From NCBI RefSeq assembly GCF_021647475.1, contig NZ_JAKIUR010000041.1, positions 1 to 24,208 on the forward strand: a DNA stretch of 24,208 bases, given 5' to 3'. Shown one piece after another: positions 16,481 through 23,763 of this stretch (its first letter is position 1; each line of letters starts with the position of its first letter). The notes below the pieces were generated by a model, which was not told where the DNA came from, searched no databases, and was given only the letters and a program-made list of their open reading frames with translations. The translations under genes were made by a program, and so were the position numbers. The DNA is from Lutibacter sp. (GTDB lineage Bacteria > Bacteroidota > Bacteroidia > Flavobacteriales > Flavobacteriaceae).

Positions 16481-18100
16481 ATGGCAAACAAAAATATACG
16501 TTCACTATCATCTAGAAAAGAATTAGATGATAATTTATTCGAAAATATTGCGAATTTATCTCACAAAAACGCTTCAAAAGAAGAATTTCAGAAATTAGCA
16601 AAAAACTTTCTTATTGATGATTCTGTTGTGGTTGGAACTTCTTCTTTTTACGATTTCACCAGAGAAAGTAATCGGAATAAAAAAATACATATTTGTAGCG
16701 GAACTGCTTGTATGGTCGCTAATACGCAAGGTAAACTTCAAAAAAATATAGAAAATCATTTCTCAAAAGATGAAATTGGTCACGCTGCTTGTGTAGGGCA
16801 TTGCCATTCAAATAATGCTTTTATGTTTGACGGAAAAACGTTTTCAGCTTCTAGTGAAAAAGATTTGATTAGTGTTATTTCAAATAAAAAAAATCAAGAA
16901 AACAATTATAATATAGATTGTAACACCACTCCAATTTTAACTTCAAAAATTGAAAATATTACAGAATTTTATACGTTAGCTAACAAATTTAAAAATAAGC
17001 AACAGCAAGTAATTCAGGAAATTAAGACTTCAAATTTATGTGGACGTGGTGGTGCTGGATTTCCATTTTGGTTTAAGTTAGATGCAGTTATCAAAGAAAC
17101 TAGTACCCAAAAATACATTGTTTGTAATGCTGATGAAGGCGATCCTGGAGCGTATTCTGATATGTATTTAATGGAACATCAACCTCACAAGGTATTGTTT
17201 GGAATGTATATTTCAGGTTTAACGGTTGGTGCAAATACAGGCGTTTTATACATTCGTGGTGAATATCCAAATTCAATAAAAGTTATAACTGAAGCTATTA
17301 AAGAGCTGAAAGAAAAGAATTTAATTGGCAATTTTCGTTTTAAAATAATACGCGGTCAAGGTTCGTATGTTTGTGGTGAAGAAACGGCCTTGTTAAACTC
17401 CATTGAAGGTTTACGTCCCGAAGTTCGTGTTCGCCCGCCATACCCAGCTCAATACGGTTTATTTGGCAAACCAACGGTATTGAGTAATGTTGAAACTTTT
17501 GCCAATATTCATTGGATTTTAGAAAATGGTGGTGACAAATATGCTGCTCTTGGAACCAAACAATCTACCGGAACAAAATTAGTGAGCTTAGATAGTTTCT
17601 TTAATAAACCCGGCATCTATGAAATTGAAATGGGTACCGATTTACATACCGTTTTTTACGAATATGGTAACGGATTTAAACAAGACATAAAAGCCTTTCA
17701 AATTGGTGGTCCTTTAGGAGGAATTATTCCTTTTCATAAAATTGGAGCGTTAACTTTAGATTTTGAATCATTGAACCAAAACGGATTTTTATTAGGTCAC
17801 GCAAGTGTAGTTTGTATTCCAAAAGAATTTCCAATGATTCAATTTTTAGAACATTTATTAGCTTTTACTGCGGATGAATCTTGCGGAAAATGCTATCCTT
17901 GTAGAATTGGATCTCACAGAGGAATGGAATTACTTCAAAAAGCTCAGAATGAAAATTATAAGGTTGATAAACAGTTATTTAACGACCTGTTAGAAACCTT
18001 AGAAATTGGCTCACTTTGTGCATTAGGTGGTGGTGTTCCGCTTCCAATAAAAAATGCCTTACAGTATTTTAATGATGAATTGAAACAATATTTCTCTTAA
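16481..18100 (+). CDS. NuoE-NuoF fusion, NAD/FMN-binding subunit of formate dehydrogenase
   Basis: 539 residues. The N-terminal thioredoxin-like [2Fe-2S] part (about 55-130) has Cys72, Cys77, Cys104 and Cys108 (CSGTAC and CVGHC). The NuoF part follows: GRGGAGFPFWFK at 187-198 for NADH, CNADEGDPGAYSD from 215 for FMN, and GQGSYVCGEETALLNSIEG. The N3-type [4Fe-4S] ligands are Cys468, Cys471, Cys474 (CGKCYPC) and Cys513. The domain order is that of FdsB/HoxF-type diaphorase subunits, which pass formate- or hydrogen-derived electrons to NAD+. The partner is the molybdopterin subunit at 18577-21291. A cassette with a broken GxxExxY gene separates the two, and no separate FdsG-like gene is seen. 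A poor -7 box (TATTTTTA, 16452-16459) lies upstream. Confidence 0.92.
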   Translation: MANKNIRSLSSRKELDDNLFENIANLSHKNASKEEFQKLAKNFLIDDSVVVGTSSFYDFTRESNRNKKIHICSGTACMVANTQGKLQKNIENHFSKDEIGHAACVGHCHSNNAFMFDGKTFSASSEKDLISVISNKKNQENNYNIDCNTTPILTSKIENITEFYTLANKFKNKQQQVIQEIKTSNLCGRGGAGFPFWFKLDAVIKETSTQKYIVCNADEGDPGAYSDMYLMEHQPHKVLFGMYISGLTVGANTGVLYIRGEYPNSIKVITEAIKELKEKNLIGNFRFKIIRGQGSYVCGEETALLNSIEGLRPEVRVRPPYPAQYGLFGKPTVLSNVETFANIHWILENGGDKYAALGTKQSTGTKLVSLDSFFNKPGIYEIEMGTDLHTVFYEYGNGFKQDIKAFQIGGPLGGIIPFHKIGALTLDFESLNQNGFLLGHASVVCIPKEFPMIQFLEHLLAFTADESCGKCYPCRIGSHRGMELLQKAQNENYKVDKQLFNDLLETLEIGSLCALGGGVPLPIKNALQYFNDELKQYFS

Positions 18101-18104
18101 ATTA

Positions 18105-18144
18105 TTACACAAAGTTACACTGAGAATCACAAAGACTCACAAAG
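18105..18144 (+). repeat. Left inverted arm of the cassette
   Basis: Heptamers CACAAAG, CACTGAG, CACAAAG and CACAAAG begin at 18108, 18118, 18128 and 18138, each 10 bp after the last. The arm ends two bases before the ATG of the GxxExxY gene. Confidence 0.85.
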
Positions 18145-18146
18145 AA

Positions 18147-18519
18147 ATGTTAGAAAATGAAATATCAAAAATAATTTTAGGAAAAGCTATTGAAGTTCAT
18201 CGACTACTTGGACCTGAATTATTAGAATCTGCCTATCAAGAATGTCTTTTTTATGAATTGAAAAATGAAGGTTTAATTATTGAAAAAGAGAAACCATTGC
18301 CTATTGTTTATAAAGATATTAAATTAGACCATGGTTATAGAATAGATTTATTAGTTGAAAAAAAAAGTAGTTATAGAATTAAAAACAGTTGAATTTTTAA
18401 ATGATGTACATACAGCACAAATATTAACATATATGAAATTAGGTAATTATAAATTAGGGTTACTCCTGAATTTTCATGTAAAACTACTTAAACAAGGAAT
18501 TAAGAGATTTATACTTTAA
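18147..18519 (+). pseudogene. GxxExxY-family protein (PD-(D/E)XK-like), frameshifted
   Basis: The first frame gives 81 residues, 18147-18392 (GPELLESAYQECLFYEL, LPIVYKDIKLDHGYRIDLLVE). The rest of the family continues in another frame from 18367 (VVIELKTVEFLNDV, then AQILTYMKLGNYKLGLLLNF) to a stop at 18517-18519. A run of nine A (18358-18366) lies at the junction. With eight A the protein would be a normal 123 residues. The break falls between the predicted catalytic Asp67 and the Glu77-x-Lys79 pair, so the 81-residue product lacks the active site. The family resembles small PD-(D/E)XK nucleases, but its function is not proven. It may be a real pseudogene, a homopolymer sequencing error, or a gene read by slippage. 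Confidence 0.85.
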
Positions 18520-18520
18520 A

Positions 18521-18560
18521 CTTTGTGTACCTCAGTGATTCTTTGTGAGTCTCTGTGTAA
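18521..18560 (-). repeat. Right inverted arm of the cassette
   Basis: Reverse-complement partner of 18105-18144, starting two bases after the stop of the GxxExxY reading. Read on the minus strand it gives CACAGAG, CACAAAG, CACTGAG and CACAAAG with 3-nt linkers and the same 10-bp period. Confidence 0.85.
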
Positions 18561-18576
18561 CAACCAACAATTAATT

Positions 18577-21291
18577 ATGAAAGCATTTATAAACAATATC
18601 TCATATAATTTTTTACAAGGCGAAACCATTTTAGAATTTGTTAGAAGGATAGAAAAAAATAACAATGCCATTCCAACTATATGCCAAGATAATCGATTGG
18701 AAAATTTTGGCTCGTGTAGAGTTTGTTCTGTGGAAGTAGCACGTGAAAAAGATGGTTTAACAAAAGTTATGGTTTCCTGCCATACACCAATTTCTGAAGG
18801 CTTGTATATTTATCACAATACTGAAAAAATAAAACGCCTTCGTAAAAATATTGTTGAATTAGTACTAACCGATTATCCTGCTGACAAAATATTTCCGCCT
18901 GAAGGCAAAAAAGCAACATCTTTTCAAGAAACCATTGCCCAAATTGGAGTTCCTAATGTACGTTATCCACAAGGAGAAAATCATTTAGATATTGAAACAG
19001 ACAATTCTCATCCATATATAAAATCCGATTTATCTCAGTGTATCAATTGTTTTCGTTGTGTACGTGCCTGTGAAGAAATTCAGGGAGAACTAATTTTAGG
19101 TATGTCTGGACGTGGATTTGCAACCAATATTATCAAAGGTTTTGACACTTCATTCAATTTATCGGCCTGTGTATCTTGTGGTGCTTGTGTACAAACCTGT
19201 CCAACGGAAGCTTTAACCGATAAATTTGAAACCAAAACACTAATTGCTGATAAAACTGTGAGAACAACATGTACGTATTGTGGTGTTGGCTGCCAGTTAG
19301 ATGTTTCCGTAATTAATGGTGAAATTAAAGGAATTCAAGCTCCTGAAAATGCGGAAGTTAATGAAGGTCACACTTGTTTAAAAGGGCGATTTGCCTTTCA
19401 ATTCTACAATCACCCAGACCGGTTAAAAGAACCTTTAATCAAAAGAAATGGCACGTTTGAAGAAGTTTCCTGGAGTGAAGCTTATGATTTTATTGCTTCA
19501 AAATTGACTAGTATTAAAAGTGAATACGGAGCCGATGCTATTGGCGGAATTTCATCTTCAAGGGCTACCAATGAAGAAAATTATTTAATGCAAAAAATGA
19601 TTCGCGTAGCTATTGGAACCAATAATATTGATGGTTGTGCACGTGTTTGCCACGCTCCTACCGCTTACGGAATGCAACAAGCTTTTGGAACAGGAGCTGC
19701 AACAAACTCCATTGAAGATTTAAAACAAACTGATGCTATTTTCTTATTTGGCGCAAATCCTACAGAAGCGCATCCTGTTACCGGAGCAAAAATTAAACAG
19801 CTTTTTATGAAAGGTGTTACAAGTATTGTTGTAGATCCTGTAAAAACAAAATTAGCAAAATTAGCAACCTACCATCTTCAATTACGCCCTGGAACCAATG
19901 TGGCTATTTTAAATATGATGGCACATTACATTGTTAAAGAAAATTTAGTGAATCAAACATTTATCAATCAATATACAGAGTTTTATAACGATTTCAAGTC
20001 TCATGTAATTGATTTAAATATGAATGAATTAGAGAAGCTTACAGGCGTTTCTAAAGAATTAGTTAAAAAAGCTGCCATTGCGTATGCTTCAGCCAAAAAA
20101 GCAATGGAATTTCACGGTTTGGGTGTTACTGAACATTACCAAGGTAGTAAAACGGTAATGTTACTTTCAAATTTAGCGATGATGACAGGTAATATTGGTA
20201 AAAATGGGGTTGGATTAAATCCGCTTCGTGGTCAAAATAATGTACAAGGAGCTGCCGATATGGGAGTTCAACCACATCAAGGAGCTGGATATATGGATGT
20301 AAATAACCCTGAAATTCAACAATATTATGCAAAAAAATACGGCGTAGCTAAAATGCCTGAAAAAGAAGGATTGAAAATTCCTGAAATGATTAACGCAACG
20401 CTGCAAGGGAACTTTAAAGCTTTATGGATTATGGGAGAAGATACGTTAATGACCGATCCTAATTCAAACCATATTCGTAAAGCATTTGAAAAATTAGATT
20501 TATTGATTGTACAAGAATTATTTATGAGTGCTACTGCTGAAATGGCCGACGTTGTTTTACCTGCAGCATCTTATTTTGAAAAAAATGGAACGTTTACCAA
20601 TGGTGAACGTAGAGTACAACGTGTAAATAAAGTGGTGGATGCTATTGGAAATTGTAAATCTGATGGCCAAATTATTATTGATATGATGCAAAAATTAGGC
20701 TATATACAACCTACAGGAACTACATACGATGCTGCAAAAATTATTGAAGAAATTGCGGATGTTATTCCATTTATGAAAGGTGTAACTTGGGAGGGCTTGG
20801 GTAAAAACGGATTGCAATGGCCTGTAAAAAAAGATGGAACAGATACCAAAATGTTACACATTAATGGTGCTTTTAAAAAAGGAAAAGGAACATTTTATCA
20901 CTTTGACTTTGAAGAAACTCCAGAACTGGTTGAACATCGCAAAAAGTACCCTTTTATTTTAACTACTGCGCGTCAATTAGAACATTATAATTCTGGTACT
21001 ATGACACGTAGAACTGATAATCAACAAATATCATCAAACGATTATTTAGAAATAAATCCGTTAGATGCTGGTAAAAAGGATATTTCTGAAGGAGATGCCG
21101 TTCGTATTTTTTCTGACCGTGGAAGTGTAAACATTCCTGTGAAATTAAATTACACTGTAAAACCAGGAATTGTGAGAACCACTTTTCACCAACCTGAGAT
21201 TTTTATCAATTTAATAACTGGAAATGTGGGTGATAAAGAAACATTGACACCTGAATACAAAGTTGTAGCTGTTGATTTTGAGAAAATCTAA
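18577..21291 (+). CDS. fdhF: Formate dehydrogenase molybdopterin/Fe-S catalytic subunit
   Basis: 904 residues from ATG 18577 (MKAFINNISYNFLQGE). A longer reading from TTG 18523 would be encoded by the cassette arm and is unlikely. Domains: plant-type [2Fe-2S] ferredoxin (Cys36, Cys47, Cys50, Cys68); NuoG-like region; two [4Fe-4S] motifs, CINCFRCVRAC and CVSCGACVQTCP; then the molybdopterin domain with its own cluster (CTYCGVGC..GHTCLKGRF). The Mo-ligand position is Cys358 followed by His359 (ARVCHAPT), encoded TGC, so this is a cysteine and not a selenocysteine enzyme. C-terminal MGD-binding motifs TTARQLEHYNSGTMTRR and FHQPEIFINLITG are present. It oxidises formate (or reduces CO2) and works with the NuoE-NuoF-like subunit at 16481-18100. 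fdhD and cofactor genes are not in the window. Confidence 0.95.
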   Translation: MKAFINNISYNFLQGETILEFVRRIEKNNNAIPTICQDNRLENFGSCRVCSVEVAREKDGLTKVMVSCHTPISEGLYIYHNTEKIKRLRKNIVELVLTDYPADKIFPPEGKKATSFQETIAQIGVPNVRYPQGENHLDIETDNSHPYIKSDLSQCINCFRCVRACEEIQGELILGMSGRGFATNIIKGFDTSFNLSACVSCGACVQTCPTEALTDKFETKTLIADKTVRTTCTYCGVGCQLDVSVINGEIKGIQAPENAEVNEGHTCLKGRFAFQFYNHPDRLKEPLIKRNGTFEEVSWSEAYDFIASKLTSIKSEYGADAIGGISSSRATNEENYLMQKMIRVAIGTNNIDGCARVCHAPTAYGMQQAFGTGAATNSIEDLKQTDAIFLFGANPTEAHPVTGAKIKQLFMKGVTSIVVDPVKTKLAKLATYHLQLRPGTNVAILNMMAHYIVKENLVNQTFINQYTEFYNDFKSHVIDLNMNELEKLTGVSKELVKKAAIAYASAKKAMEFHGLGVTEHYQGSKTVMLLSNLAMMTGNIGKNGVGLNPLRGQNNVQGAADMGVQPHQGAGYMDVNNPEIQQYYAKKYGVAKMPEKEGLKIPEMINATLQGNFKALWIMGEDTLMTDPNSNHIRKAFEKLDLLIVQELFMSATAEMADVVLPAASYFEKNGTFTNGERRVQRVNKVVDAIGNCKSDGQIIIDMMQKLGYIQPTGTTYDAAKIIEEIADVIPFMKGVTWEGLGKNGLQWPVKKDGTDTKMLHINGAFKKGKGTFYHFDFEETPELVEHRKKYPFILTTARQLEHYNSGTMTRRTDNQQISSNDYLEINPLDAGKKDISEGDAVRIFSDRGSVNIPVKLNYTVKPGIVRTTFHQPEIFINLITGNVGDKETLTPEYKVVAVDFEKI

Positions 21292-21351
21292 ATTCACACT
21301 TCGACAAGTTCAGCTTGACATATATATTTTTATAGTTGATTTAATATGCAA
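21292..21351. repeat. REP-like remnant after the formate dehydrogenase gene
   Basis: CTTCGACAAGTTCAGCTTGACA (split here as CTTCGACAAG at 21299 and TTCAGCTTGACA) resembles short dispersed intergenic repeats of Bacteroidota. No gene and no clean terminator seen. Confidence 0.4.
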
Positions 21352-21962
21352 CGTCATAGCAAACCTACCCGTCTGGCAGGCAGGCAAAGTGAAGCTATCT
21401 CTTAAAACGGAGAGATTACCACGATTTTTCCAAAATCTCGCAATGACAAACTTAACCGTCATTCTCAGCTTGACTAGGAATCTTTTTTAATAGAAACAGA
21501 TGCTGAAATCAAAGATTCACGAACACAATTACAAAAATAAATGTGTGGTGAGTAAACAAGTCCAGCATGACGAAATAAAAAAACGTCATAGCGAACTTAC
21601 CTGTCCGGCAGGCAGGCAAAGTGAAGCTATCTCTTAAAACGGAGAGATTGCCACGATTTTTCCAAAATCTCGCAATGACAAACTAAACCGTCATTCCGCA
21701 CCTGATGCGGAATCTCATCATTTGAAAATGGATGAACAGATGCTGAAATCAAAGATTCACGAACACAATTACAAAAATAAATGTGTGGTGAGTAAACAAG
21801 CCTAGCATGACGAAATAAAAAACGTCATAGCGAACTTACCTGTCCGGCAGGCAGGCAAAGTGAAGCTATCTCTTAAAACGAAGAGATTGCCACGATTTTT
21901 CCAAAATCTCGCAATGACAAACTAAACCGTCATTCCGCACCTGATGCGGAATCTCATCATTA
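21352..21962. repeat. Tandem array of REP-like hairpin units (about 2.6 copies)
   Basis: Units start at CGTCATAGC in 21352, 21584 and 21823 (spacing 232 and 239 bp). The third stops near 21962. Each unit has a long imperfect hairpin (CGTCATAGCGA near the start pairing with TCGCAATGAC about 95 bp later, with inner arms around TATCTCTT and AGAGATTGCC). A second part carries AGATGCTGAAATC and AAATGTGTGGTGAG. Units 2 and 3 also hold a perfect ATTCCGCA/TGCGGAAT hairpin (21693-21713, 21932-21952). No protein-coding signal; the ORF crossing 21272-21490 runs through this repeat. Confidence 0.85.
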
Positions 21963-22130
21963 GAACTAAAATCAACAGATGTCGCATCAAGTGCGACATG
22001 ACGAAATGACAAACCAAACCGTCATCCTATGTTTGTAAAACGGCATTACGAAAGAGGCACGATTGAAGTAATCTCATCAATAGAAACAGATTGCTTCATT
22101 TCATTCGCAATGACGAAATAAAAAAACAAA
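21963..22130. repeat. Degenerate REP-like region
   Basis: Continues the array with diverged pieces: a perfect ATGTCGCA/TGCGACAT hairpin (21979-21999), CCGTCATCC at 22019, and AGATTGCTTC..CGCAATGACG at 22088-22114. No gene. Confidence 0.55.
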
Positions 22131-22171
22131 CTACACGTTTTTTATAATAAAATACATTTTTAACTAAATAT

Positions 22172-22202
22172 TTTGCATATTAAAATAATTATTATACATT
22201 TG
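22172..22202 (+). promoter_or_regulatory. Consensus promoter of a candidate non-coding RNA
   Basis: TTTG (22172-22175), 19-bp spacer, TACATTTG (22195-22202). Both boxes are exact matches to the Bacteroidota consensus, among the best in the window. Predicted start near 22209. Confidence 0.75.
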
Positions 22203-22208
22203 CACTGT

Positions 22209-22412
22209 AAGAGCGTCCCTATAATTACAAGTTTTTACGGAGAGAACTTATAATTTTTTGATTTTTACGCTAAAATAACCCAATTTTAGAAGGTTAATTA
22301 TCAAGTTTTGCTTTTAAAAATCTCCAAAATAGAAATTTTAGTTATTAAAATTTTAAGCATTTTCTTGTTTTCAGTATTGGATAAAGCCAATAAAAACAAG
22401 AGAATAAAGCTT
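22209..22412 (+). ncRNA. Candidate orphan structured RNA
   Basis: Downstream of a perfect promoter there is no ATG on the plus strand up to 22440. The sequence can fold. A first hairpin pairs ATTACAAG (22222-22229) with CTTATAAT (22247-22254), with one mismatch. A strong hairpin follows: CTTGTTTT (22364-22371) with AAAACAAG (22393-22400), continued by TATTGG (22375-22380) with CCAATA (22387-22392), and an outer AAGC/GCTT pair (22355-22358, 22409-22412). GGAGA near 22239 could pair with TCTCC at 22321. The 3' end is uncertain; a T-run lies at 22456-22463. A 6S-type RNA is one possibility, but I cannot test it here. Confidence 0.4.
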
Positions 22413-22460
22413 CATTGTCTAATTATTTTAAAAAATAAATTAAAATAGTTCAGGGTTTTT

Positions 22461-22492
22461 TTTGCCTATAAGTAAGTTTTTTTATACATTTG
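22461..22492 (+). promoter_or_regulatory. Consensus promoter of the microprotein gene
   Basis: TTTG (22461-22464), 20-bp spacer, TACATTTG (22485-22492), both exact. The predicted start near 22499 leaves a leader of about 25 nt to the ATG at 22525. It rules out the longer reading that begins at 22462. Confidence 0.75.
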
Positions 22493-22524
22493 ATGTTCTT
22501 ACTAATCATTTAATTCTTACTAAA

Positions 22525-22659
22525 ATGAAAAAACTTAAATTAATTTTCGGGGTGCTTATGGTTTCTGCATTTATAGGTGCAACTATACTAACTTATACAA
22601 CTAGTGATCATCAAGCTTTATTGAAATCTGCCATTAAGATTATACCTAGAAACGGTTAG
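22525..22659 (+). CDS. 44-residue membrane or secreted microprotein
   Basis: MKKLKLIFGVLMVSAFIGAT starts a positively charged N-terminus and a hydrophobic stretch of about 18 residues, ending near ILTYTTS. A tail of about 18 residues follows (DHQALLKSAIKIIPRNG). It could be a signal peptide with a short secreted peptide, or a single-pass membrane peptide. I do not recognise a family. The case for a real gene rests on its frame: an exact promoter at 22461-22492, a leader of about 25 nt, and a clean terminator 24 bp after the stop. A longer reading from TTG 22462 would begin inside the promoter. No neighbour suggests a function. Confidence 0.6.
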   Translation: MKKLKLIFGVLMVSAFIGATILTYTTSDHQALLKSAIKIIPRNG

Positions 22660-22683
22660 AAAAATTAAAAAATTAAAAAGTTT

Positions 22684-22714
22684 ACCACAATATATGTTTA
22701 TTGTGGTTTTTTTT
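22684..22714 (+). terminator. Intrinsic terminator of the microprotein gene
   Basis: Stem ACCACAATA (22684-22692) with TATTGTGGT (22699-22707), 6-nt loop, then eight T (22707-22714). Confidence 0.9.
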
Positions 22715-22744
22715 ATACCTAATTATTTTTAATATTTTTTCATA

Positions 22745-22870
22745 TGTATATCCGTTTTTAGTCATATGGTTAACACGTCACCCAAATTTATTTCAGGGTC
22801 TCACTTTATTATGTTCATTTACAATCATCATAAGATTCTGAAACAATTCCGATAACTATCGGAACAGAAT
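22745..22870. repeat. REP-like intergenic repeat with short hairpin
   Basis: Begins TGTATATCCGTTTTTAGTC, recurring in altered form at 23962-23983. It includes ATTTATTTCAGGGTCTCA and a palindrome TTCCGATA-AC-TATCGGAA (22847-22864) nested in ATTCTGAAACA..ACAGAATGACG. This fills most of the 303-bp gap before the membrane protein gene. Confidence 0.5.
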
Positions 22871-22895
22871 GACGGACATTATAAATTTATGAAAT

Positions 22896-22928
22896 TTTAC
22901 GGACATACAATTTTTTTTATTATATTTG
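22896..22928 (+). promoter_or_regulatory. Promoter of the membrane protein gene
   Basis: TATATTTG (22921-22928), exact, with TTTA (22896-22899) 21 bp upstream in place of TTTG. It is 34 bp before the start codon. Confidence 0.5.
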
Positions 22929-22962
22929 AGTAAAATTTAACCCCTCATTAGTTTTATTTAAA

Positions 22963-23448
22963 ATGAATACTAGAAAAACCTCTTTAATTGTTAGCAGTAT
23001 AGTTATTGCAATTATTGCATTTGTCCCATATTTATTATATATTTATAAATCATTCCCTAGTGATACTGACCAATATAAAACCATTTTTGGAACAATAAAA
23101 GCTGGTTATTATGGCAATATTCAATTATATTTTTACTACTTATTTGGAAAATTAGTACCATTATTACTATTGCTAGTTTGGTTTGCTACTAATAAACATT
23201 GGTGGGTGCATGTACTCATAATCCCTATATCCGTATATTTATTTCAGTTAATTTCGGTCATAAATGATAGTACATCATTTGTTGATGAATTTGAATTTAT
23301 TTATACCTTACCTTTTTTAGTGGTGGTTATGTTAATTTTGTATGCCATTAGGTATAAACTTTCTATATATGTACGAGCAGTAGATTTAAAAAAAGAAATG
23401 GATAAAACTATGGATGATGCTATAGAAAGAAGAAAAAAAAGGAAGTAG
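22963..23448 (+). CDS. Hypothetical four-helix integral membrane protein
   Basis: 161 residues with four hydrophobic segments, about residues 8-29, 52-73, 80-98 and 110-128 (SLIVSSIVIAIIAFVPYLL; LYFYYLFGKLVPLLLLLVWF; WVHVLIIPISVYLFQLISV; FIYTLPFLVVVMLILYAI). A charged cytoplasmic-type tail of about 30 residues follows (VRAVDLKKEMDK..IERRKKRK). No enzymatic motif. I do not recognise the family. It stands alone between repeats: REP-like sequence upstream and a long inverted-repeat element 26 bp after its stop. A possible terminator is at 23655-23690. Confidence 0.75.
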   Translation: MNTRKTSLIVSSIVIAIIAFVPYLLYIYKSFPSDTDQYKTIFGTIKAGYYGNIQLYFYYLFGKLVPLLLLLVWFATNKHWWVHVLIIPISVYLFQLISVINDSTSFVDEFEFIYTLPFLVVVMLILYAIRYKLSIYVRAVDLKKEMDKTMDDAIERRKKRK

Positions 23449-23654
23449 TTTTTATATATATAAAGTAAATATTACCCGTTGTGCATTATGATGAAATTTC
23501 GTCAATTCGAGTGAATTTTAACCTTTTTAGGCTTAAAATTAGTATCGAGAATAGGTTTTTTATTTAAAAACAGCCGTTCTCGATACCATTTTTTATCAAA
23601 AATTACCTGCCTTGCCGCCAGGCAGGCTACCATTGACATCTTATTTAACTAATT

Positions 23655-23690
23655 AAAAATCATAATCTAAGTTAGATTATGATTTTTTTT
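23655..23690 (+). terminator. Terminator-like hairpin inside the long repeat
   Basis: 14-bp stem AAAAATCATAATCT (23655-23668) with 23674-23687, 5-nt loop, T-run to 23690. It could end transcription from the membrane protein gene, 207 bp downstream of its stop. Confidence 0.7.
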
Positions 23691-23695
23691 AGAAT

Positions 23696-23763
23696 TGTCA
23701 TTCCTGCGTAGGCAGGAATCTATAACAAACCAAGGTTAGATTCCTGCCTACGCAGGAATGACA
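23696..23763. repeat. Perfect 26-bp inverted repeat
   Basis: Arms 23696-23721 and 23738-23763 around 16 bp. Each arm carries TTCCTGCGTAGGCAGGAATC or its complement. The right arm is also the start of the part shared with 1-125. Confidence 0.9.

Larger units (their letters stand above)
18105..18560. mobile_element. GxxExxY cassette bounded by phased-heptamer inverted repeats
   Basis: A 456-bp block between the two formate dehydrogenase genes. Both ends are 40 bp long and inverted relative to each other (29 of 40 matches). Each arm consists of four heptamers CAC(A/T)(A/G)AG separated by 3-nt linkers, giving a 10-bp period. Inside is a single frameshifted GxxExxY gene. There is no transposase and no clear target duplication. 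I infer mobility from the symmetric ends and the insertion into an otherwise tight gene pair. Confidence 0.6.

Noticed and set aside
18523..18576. Upstream TTG start for the formate dehydrogenase gene
   Set aside because: The extra residues would be encoded by the right cassette arm; the ferredoxin domain begins naturally at ATG 18577.
19648..19650. Possible selenocysteine at the formate dehydrogenase active site
   Set aside because: The codon is TGC (Cys), not TGA, and there is no reason to expect a SECIS element.
21272..21490. 72-residue ORF after the formate dehydrogenase gene
   Set aside because: It overlaps the end of fdhF and runs through the tandem repeat; the sequence has no protein-like features.
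21352..21962. Regular repeats suggested a CRISPR array
   Set aside because: Units are about 235 bp and tandem, with no short repeats separated by unique spacers and no cas genes.
22462..22524. Longer start of the microprotein
   Set aside because: The extension begins inside the TTTG box and covers the -7 box of an exact promoter.
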